Below are positions 15,301 through 18,161 of a stretch of 18,161 nucleotides of DNA, one piece after another. Position 1 is the stretch's first letter. Every line of letters begins with the position of its first letter. The stretch lies in assembly GCA_964522445.1 (NCBI GenBank), contig CAZFUY010000062.1, positions 1-18,161 on the forward strand, in the 5' to 3' direction. Below the pieces are notes generated by a model, which had not been told where the DNA came from, ran no database searches, and was given only the letters and a program-made list of their open reading frames with translations. A program made the position numbers and the translations under genes. Origin of the DNA: CAZFUY01 sp964522445. Its GTDB lineage: Bacteria; Pseudomonadota; Gammaproteobacteria; SZUA-229.

Positions 15301-15686
15301 CCGGCTTCCAGTGGAAAGCGAGCCAGAATATCCTGACAGAAAGAGTGGAAGGTCTGTGTGCGCACCGGAAAATCACAATATTGGTGAAATTCATAAAGTG
15401 ACCGCGCCTGATGACGAGAATGCTTATCAATTTCTACACCCAGCAAATCTAATTGATGATCTAACTCATTGTCATCAATAGTTGCCAGTTCATATAAACG
15501 CTCTGTCAGACGCTGTTGCATTTCAGCAGCGGCTTTACGGGTAAAAGTCAGCGCCAGTATTCCACCAGGCTCTTCACCCTGCAAAAGAATACGCACAATG
15601 CGTGATACCAGCATATAGGTTTTACCGCTGCCGGCAGAGGCAGTTACGGTGGCGTTTATATTGGGGTTAGCGGCTTCAATAGTCAT
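12303..15686 (-). CDS. AddA-type UvrD/RecB-like helicase-nuclease
   Basis: The 1127-residue product is a superfamily 1 helicase. It has Walker A ASAGSGKT (16-23), motif Ia LALTFTRKAAAEM (44-56), QTFHSF (111-116), Walker B LLIDEFQDTNP (391-401), motif III VGDEKQSIYSFRRA (428-441), motif IV WRSS (468-471), motif V IMTIHASKGLEAPVVF (785-800) and motif VI NLLYVALTRAKQ (860-871). A C-terminal PD-(D/E)XK nuclease domain follows, with H975, D1057 in GIIDRM, D1070/K1072 in IIDYKS, and QMQLY (1092-1096). This order and size match AddA rather than RecB. Such enzymes work with AddB on double-strand ends to prepare recombination. No addB is adjacent: parE is divergent upstream and dsbC is convergent downstream. 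The start at 15686 has no Shine-Dalgarno sequence, and the frame stays open upstream, so the true N-terminus is not certain. Confidence 0.85.
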   Translation of the reverse strand: MTIEAANPNINATVTASAGSGKTYMLVSRIVRILLQGEEPGGILALTFTRKAAAEMQQRLTERLYELATIDDNELDHQLDLLGVEIDKHSRHQARSLYEFHQYCDFPVRTQTFHSFCQDILARFPLEAGLPPGFDLLESSSLLIKQARNALFNEAALNMNGKLAQNLEALVDVCDGLFNFDKALKSFLDHRSDWWAFTEKAEHPCAYATKILETQLDIQSDIDPVKAFFNDLTLQQLKIFAPLLAKNPTKTNIKFADEIAACLVETELNYKIFLRISDCFLTKEQKPRARKDTPTLRKKLAEDSDKFLELVEILPNKILETYDLINKQKTFDLNRLWYLCGERFLHHYQQLKQQLRQLDFTDLEWQTYKLLQHSENALWIQYKLDQRIDHLLIDEFQDTNPTQWQLILPLLEEMAASELEKPRSIFLVGDEKQSIYSFRRAKPELQAQAAHWLSEHLNAQSFPLNKSWRSSPAIIDSVNAIFQQEKYQSLLPGFSPHETHQETLPGKVEILPLLQQQKEEPDKEENKPLVLRNPLHEPRAEKPSIYLQEGEQIAECIQQLINNQTAIGEGNNAHAITYDDIFILLRKRSHVAFYETALRQAGIPYLGANKGTLLDCLEIKDMEALLDTLITPFNNLSIAQVLKSPLFDATDNDLMLIAKYKDTPLWIDRIAALHTNLDELHPIHRAHVYIKRWQSLADKIPVHDLLDRIYSEGNVLARYDAASPETLKPRVQANLTRFLELALELDSGRYPSLMNFLQHLRELKTLVSDAPDEAPTETTESRVHIMTIHASKGLEAPVVFLADSITSNKDRSSFSVLVDWPAKKVRPDTFQLIPASNNRDSVSQKHIEKQKINHNKEDANLLYVALTRAKQFLFVSACLPDKEPYLNWYLDIKNALNMLAKEDDGKLFYQTGTIETAKAGKAKTIRAEIKIDPQLTQRFPDLNIQNQIIAPSRTTQAETSLSGDEDGKNRGIAIHRCLDLLTRDNPFSEENIKQTLAAELDLSADDKLIQQCLEESQQLMSKSELKVIFQPENNVKAYNELPIQFKSDKQLVYGIIDRMLVDDDHVLIIDYKSHKQATEKNRDQLTKNYQQQMQLYTEGIRKAWPDKTVKAALLFTHFAELYYVDVG

Positions 15687-15731
15687 GGGGGTATTTTACG
15701 TGGTTTTGATGTGCAGGCGTTAAAAAATCTT

Positions 15732-15760
15732 TGTGCCTTTGCGTCAACTCTTTTATAGTT
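15732..15760 (+). promoter_or_regulatory. Candidate parE promoter
   Basis: TTGTGC (15732-15737) and TATAGT (15755-15760) are 17 bases apart, so transcription would begin near 15767, about 30 bases before the parE ATG. The -10 matches the consensus in five of six bases and the -35 only in its first three. The -35 lies in CTTTGTGCCTTTGCGTC, which itself looks like part of a dispersed intergenic repeat. Confidence 0.4.
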
Positions 15761-15796
15761 CTCCCGATATTGGCCTATTACGAAGAGATTTATTAA

Positions 15797-17680
15797 ATGA
15801 GTTCATACGACGCTTCAGCCATTGAGGTATTAACCGGGCTGGAACCTGTGCAGAAACGTCCGGGTATGTATACCGATACCACCCGCCCCAACCATCTGGC
15901 TCAGGAAGTTATAGATAACAGTGTTGATGAGGCAGTTGCCGGTCATGCTTCCCGTATTCAGGTAACATTATATAGAGATGGTTCTTTAGGTGTTGCCGAT
16001 GATGGCCGTGGTATGCCGGTGGATATTCACCCTGAAGAAGGCATTCCCGGTGTTGAGGTGATTTTAACCATGTTGCATGCGGGTGGTAAGTTCTCTAATG
16101 AAAATTACCAGTTCTCCGGTGGATTACATGGTGTGGGTGTTTCTGTTGTTAATGCCCTGTCTTATCGATTAGAAGTCGAAGTTAAAAGGGATGGTAAAGA
16201 ATATTCCATTGCTTTTGCACATGGCGCAAAAGTCAGCAAGCTTAAACAAACGGGCACGGTAGGTAAGAAAAATACCGGCACACATATTCGTTTCTGGCCT
16301 GAAGCGAAATATTTTGATTCATCGAATTTTTCTGTTGCCAGATTAAAGCATGTATTACGTGCTAAAGCTGTTTTGTGCCCCGGTTTGCATGTGGTGTTTT
16401 TCGAAGAAAAAAGTGGCGAGAGTGAAGAGTGGTATTTTGAAGATGGTCTGGTTGATTATTTAACAGATAGTCTTAAGGGATTTGAAATCTTACCTGCTGA
16501 ACCTTTTGTGGGTAGTCTTTCCAGTAAACATGAAGCTGTTGACTGGGCTTTACTCTGGTTGCCTGAAGGTGGCGAAGCGGTAACAGAATCTTATGTGAAT
16601 TTAATCCCAACCGCTTTGGGCGGCACGCATGTTAATGGTTTGCGTACAGGTTTAACCGAAGCGGTTCGTGAGTTCTGTGAGTTTCGTAATTTAGTTCCCC
16701 GTGGTGTAAAAATCAGCCCGGAAGATGTCTGGGATAAAGTCAGTTATATCCTTTCTGTAAAAATGGAAGAGCCTCAGTTTTCTGGTCAGACCAAAGAGCG
16801 CTTATCGTCACGTGAATGCGCGCCTTTTGTTTCGGGTGTTGTTAAAGATGCGTTCAGTCTCTGGCTTAATCAGCATACCGAAGAAGGTGAGTTGATTGCA
16901 TTGCTTGCTATCGATAATGCACAAAAACGCTTACGTGCGGGTAAAAAAGTAGCGCGTAAAAAAATAACTCAGGGGCCAGCTTTGCCGGGGAAACTGGCTG
17001 ATTGCAGTTCGAATGATGTTAGCCGTACAGAATTATTTTTAGTGGAAGGGGATTCAGCGGGTGGTTCTGCCAAGCAGGCGCGTGACCGTGAATTCCAGGC
17101 CATTATGCCTCTGCGTGGAAAAATATTAAATACCTGGGAAGTTGCTTCGGAACAGGTTCTGGCATCACAGGAAGTGCACGACATTTCAGTTGCCATTGGT
17201 GTTGATCCCGATAGTGAGGATTTAAAAGACCTACGTTATGGCAAAATTTGTATTTTGGCTGATGCGGATTCTGATGGTTATCACATCGCCACTTTATTAT
17301 GTGCTTTATTTTTACGTCATTTCCGCAGCTTAATTGAAGCCGGTCATGTGTATGTGGCAATGCCGCCATTATTCCGCATCGATGTGGGTAAAGAGGTGTT
17401 TTATGCTTTAGATGAAGCAGAAAAACAGGGTGTTCTTGATCGAATCTCTGCGGAAAAGAAAAAAGGAAAAATTCAGGTAACGCGTTTTAAAGGCCTGGGT
17501 GAAATGAATCCTTTGCAATTACGTGAAACATCCATTGCCCCAGATACCCGACGACTTGTTCAGCTAATTGTCGAATCAGGTGATGACAGTGATAAAATGA
17601 TGGATATGTTGCTGGCTAAAAAACGAGCCTCTGATCGTAAAGCGTGGCTGGAGAAGAAAGGCGATTTAGCTGAAGTTTAA
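15797..17680 (+). CDS. parE: DNA topoisomerase IV subunit B (ParE)
   Basis: The 627-residue product (E. coli ParE 630) follows ParE closely along its length. The GHKL ATPase domain has E37 and N41 (EVIDNSVDEA), DDGRGMPVDIHPEEG (68-82) and GGLHGVG (108-114). A transducer domain contains QTKERLSS. The TOPRIM domain has EGDSAGGSAKQARDR, with E417, and the metal ligands D489, D491 and D493 in LADADSDGYHIATLL. With ParC it forms the A2B2 enzyme that unlinks replicated chromosomes at the expense of ATP. Residue Y495 replaces the Leu of E. coli after DSDG. The short ParE-type layout, without the insertion found in proteobacterial GyrB, separates the two. AAGAGA before ATG 15797 serves as a ribosome binding site. 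parC follows after 179 bases. Confidence 0.97.
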   Translation: MSSYDASAIEVLTGLEPVQKRPGMYTDTTRPNHLAQEVIDNSVDEAVAGHASRIQVTLYRDGSLGVADDGRGMPVDIHPEEGIPGVEVILTMLHAGGKFSNENYQFSGGLHGVGVSVVNALSYRLEVEVKRDGKEYSIAFAHGAKVSKLKQTGTVGKKNTGTHIRFWPEAKYFDSSNFSVARLKHVLRAKAVLCPGLHVVFFEEKSGESEEWYFEDGLVDYLTDSLKGFEILPAEPFVGSLSSKHEAVDWALLWLPEGGEAVTESYVNLIPTALGGTHVNGLRTGLTEAVREFCEFRNLVPRGVKISPEDVWDKVSYILSVKMEEPQFSGQTKERLSSRECAPFVSGVVKDAFSLWLNQHTEEGELIALLAIDNAQKRLRAGKKVARKKITQGPALPGKLADCSSNDVSRTELFLVEGDSAGGSAKQARDREFQAIMPLRGKILNTWEVASEQVLASQEVHDISVAIGVDPDSEDLKDLRYGKICILADADSDGYHIATLLCALFLRHFRSLIEAGHVYVAMPPLFRIDVGKEVFYALDEAEKQGVLDRISAEKKKGKIQVTRFKGLGEMNPLQLRETSIAPDTRRLVQLIVESGDDSDKMMDMLLAKKRASDRKAWLEKKGDLAEV

Positions 17681-17685
17681 CAATA

Positions 17686-17829
17686 GCCACAGAGGCGCAG
17701 AGCACACAGAGAAAATATTTATATGATGTAGGAGCAGCTTTAGCCGCGATTTTTGCCAGGTGCAGAATGATTCCGCGGTTAAAGCTGTTCCTACATTGAA
17801 TACCTCTGTGTTCTCTGTGCCTCTGTGGC
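17686..17829. repeat. Nested palindromic repeat between parE and parC
   Basis: Two inverted repeats are nested. The outer arms, 17686-17711 and 17804-17829, are 26 bases each with two mismatches (GCCACAGAGGCGCAGAGC type). The inner arms, 17726-17748 and 17774-17796, are 23 bases with two mismatches (ATGTAGGAGCAGCTTTAGCC type). Both sequences resemble dispersed intergenic repeats of gammaproteobacteria, and the arrangement suggests one element inserted inside another. The element starts 5 bases after the parE stop and ends 30 bases before parC. A transcript through it would fold into a long, stacked hairpin, which could lower parC expression relative to parE. Confidence 0.85.
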
Positions 17830-17859
17830 ACTCAATAATAACCATGGTATAGATAATAA

Positions 17860-18161
17860 ATGTCAGACCAAGAAGATCTAAATTTCGAAGGTATAGAAAA
17901 ACAACCTTTAGCCGACTTTACAGAAAAAGCGTATCTGGATTATTCCATGTACGTTATTTTAGACCGTGCATTGCCTTTTATAGGTGATGGACTCAAACCT
18001 GTACAGCGCCGCATTGTTTATGCAATGTCTGAGCTGGGATTGAATTCGGCAGCAAAGCATAAAAAATCTGCACGAACCGTGGGTGATGTTTTAGGTAAAT
18101 GTCATCCGCATGGTGACAGTGCCTGTTACGAAGCCATGGTATTAATGGCACAGAGCTTTTC
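17860..18161 (+). CDS. parC: DNA topoisomerase IV subunit A (ParC), 5' part
   Basis: The first 100 codons are in the window, starting at ATG 17860, and the right edge cuts the gene. The sequence opens MSDQEDLNFEGIEKQPLADF. Then come EKAYLDYSMYVILDRALPF, DGLKPVQRRIVYAMSELG and GDVLGKCHPHGDSACYEAMV. The last is the quinolone-resistance region. The Ser and Glu that match E. coli S80 and E84 (here S87 and E91) are unchanged, so there is no sign of the usual resistance substitutions at these sites. Cys81 replaces the Tyr found in E. coli just before HPHG. The catalytic Tyr lies beyond the window. Together with parE it encodes topoisomerase IV. The ribosome binding site is weak. Confidence 0.95.
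   Translation, partial: MSDQEDLNFEGIEKQPLADFTEKAYLDYSMYVILDRALPFIGDGLKPVQRRIVYAMSELGLNSAAKHKKSARTVGDVLGKCHPHGDSACYEAMVLMAQSF

Overview
This window looks like a chromosomal core region of a gammaproteobacterium with fairly AT-rich DNA. The class-level call rests on several things. ParE and ParC are clear topoisomerase IV subunits rather than gyrase. The lptF-lptG pair overlaps by ATGA and is divergent from pepA-holC. xerD is followed directly by dsbC, as in many gammaproteobacteria. The molybdenum cofactor genes are mobA-mobB-moeA. I cannot name the genus from sequence alone.

Layout. 1-2491 (minus): an operon pepA, holC and an acidic unrecognised protein cut by the left edge. 2492-2718: divergent promoter region with a 9-bp dyad. 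2719-4895 (plus): lptF-lptG, the inner-membrane permease of lipopolysaccharide export. 4942-5017: a long inverted repeat between convergent genes. 5055-5528 (minus): an RDD membrane protein. 5713-6873 (plus): a secreted TraF/FadL-like outer-membrane beta-barrel with its own terminator. 7056-7580 (plus): a lysine/alanine-rich histone H1-like (AlgP-type) DNA-binding protein with its own promoter and a strong terminator. 7581-7916: a non-coding stretch holding two hairpins with identical triloops. 7917-10275 (minus): mobA-mobB-moeA. 10373-12144 (plus): xerD and dsbC. 12171-12279: a small palindromic repeat. 12303-15686 (minus): a large AddA-type helicase-nuclease with no AddB partner in view. 15797 to the right edge (plus): parE and the first 100 codons of parC, separated by a nested palindromic repeat.

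The genes serve envelope building (LptFG, DsbC, the beta-barrel), chromosome topology and segregation (ParCE, XerD, H1-like protein), replication and repair (HolC, AddA-like) and cofactor synthesis (MoeA/MobA/MobB). There is no transposase, integron, phage gene, CRISPR array, tRNA or rRNA. Nearly all coding content belongs to well-known families, so I do not see a convincing new multi-gene system. The less ordinary material is in the intergenic DNA: at least three families of palindromic repeats, twin triloop hairpins, a perfect 45-bp tandem duplication inside the H1-like gene, and an orphan AddA.
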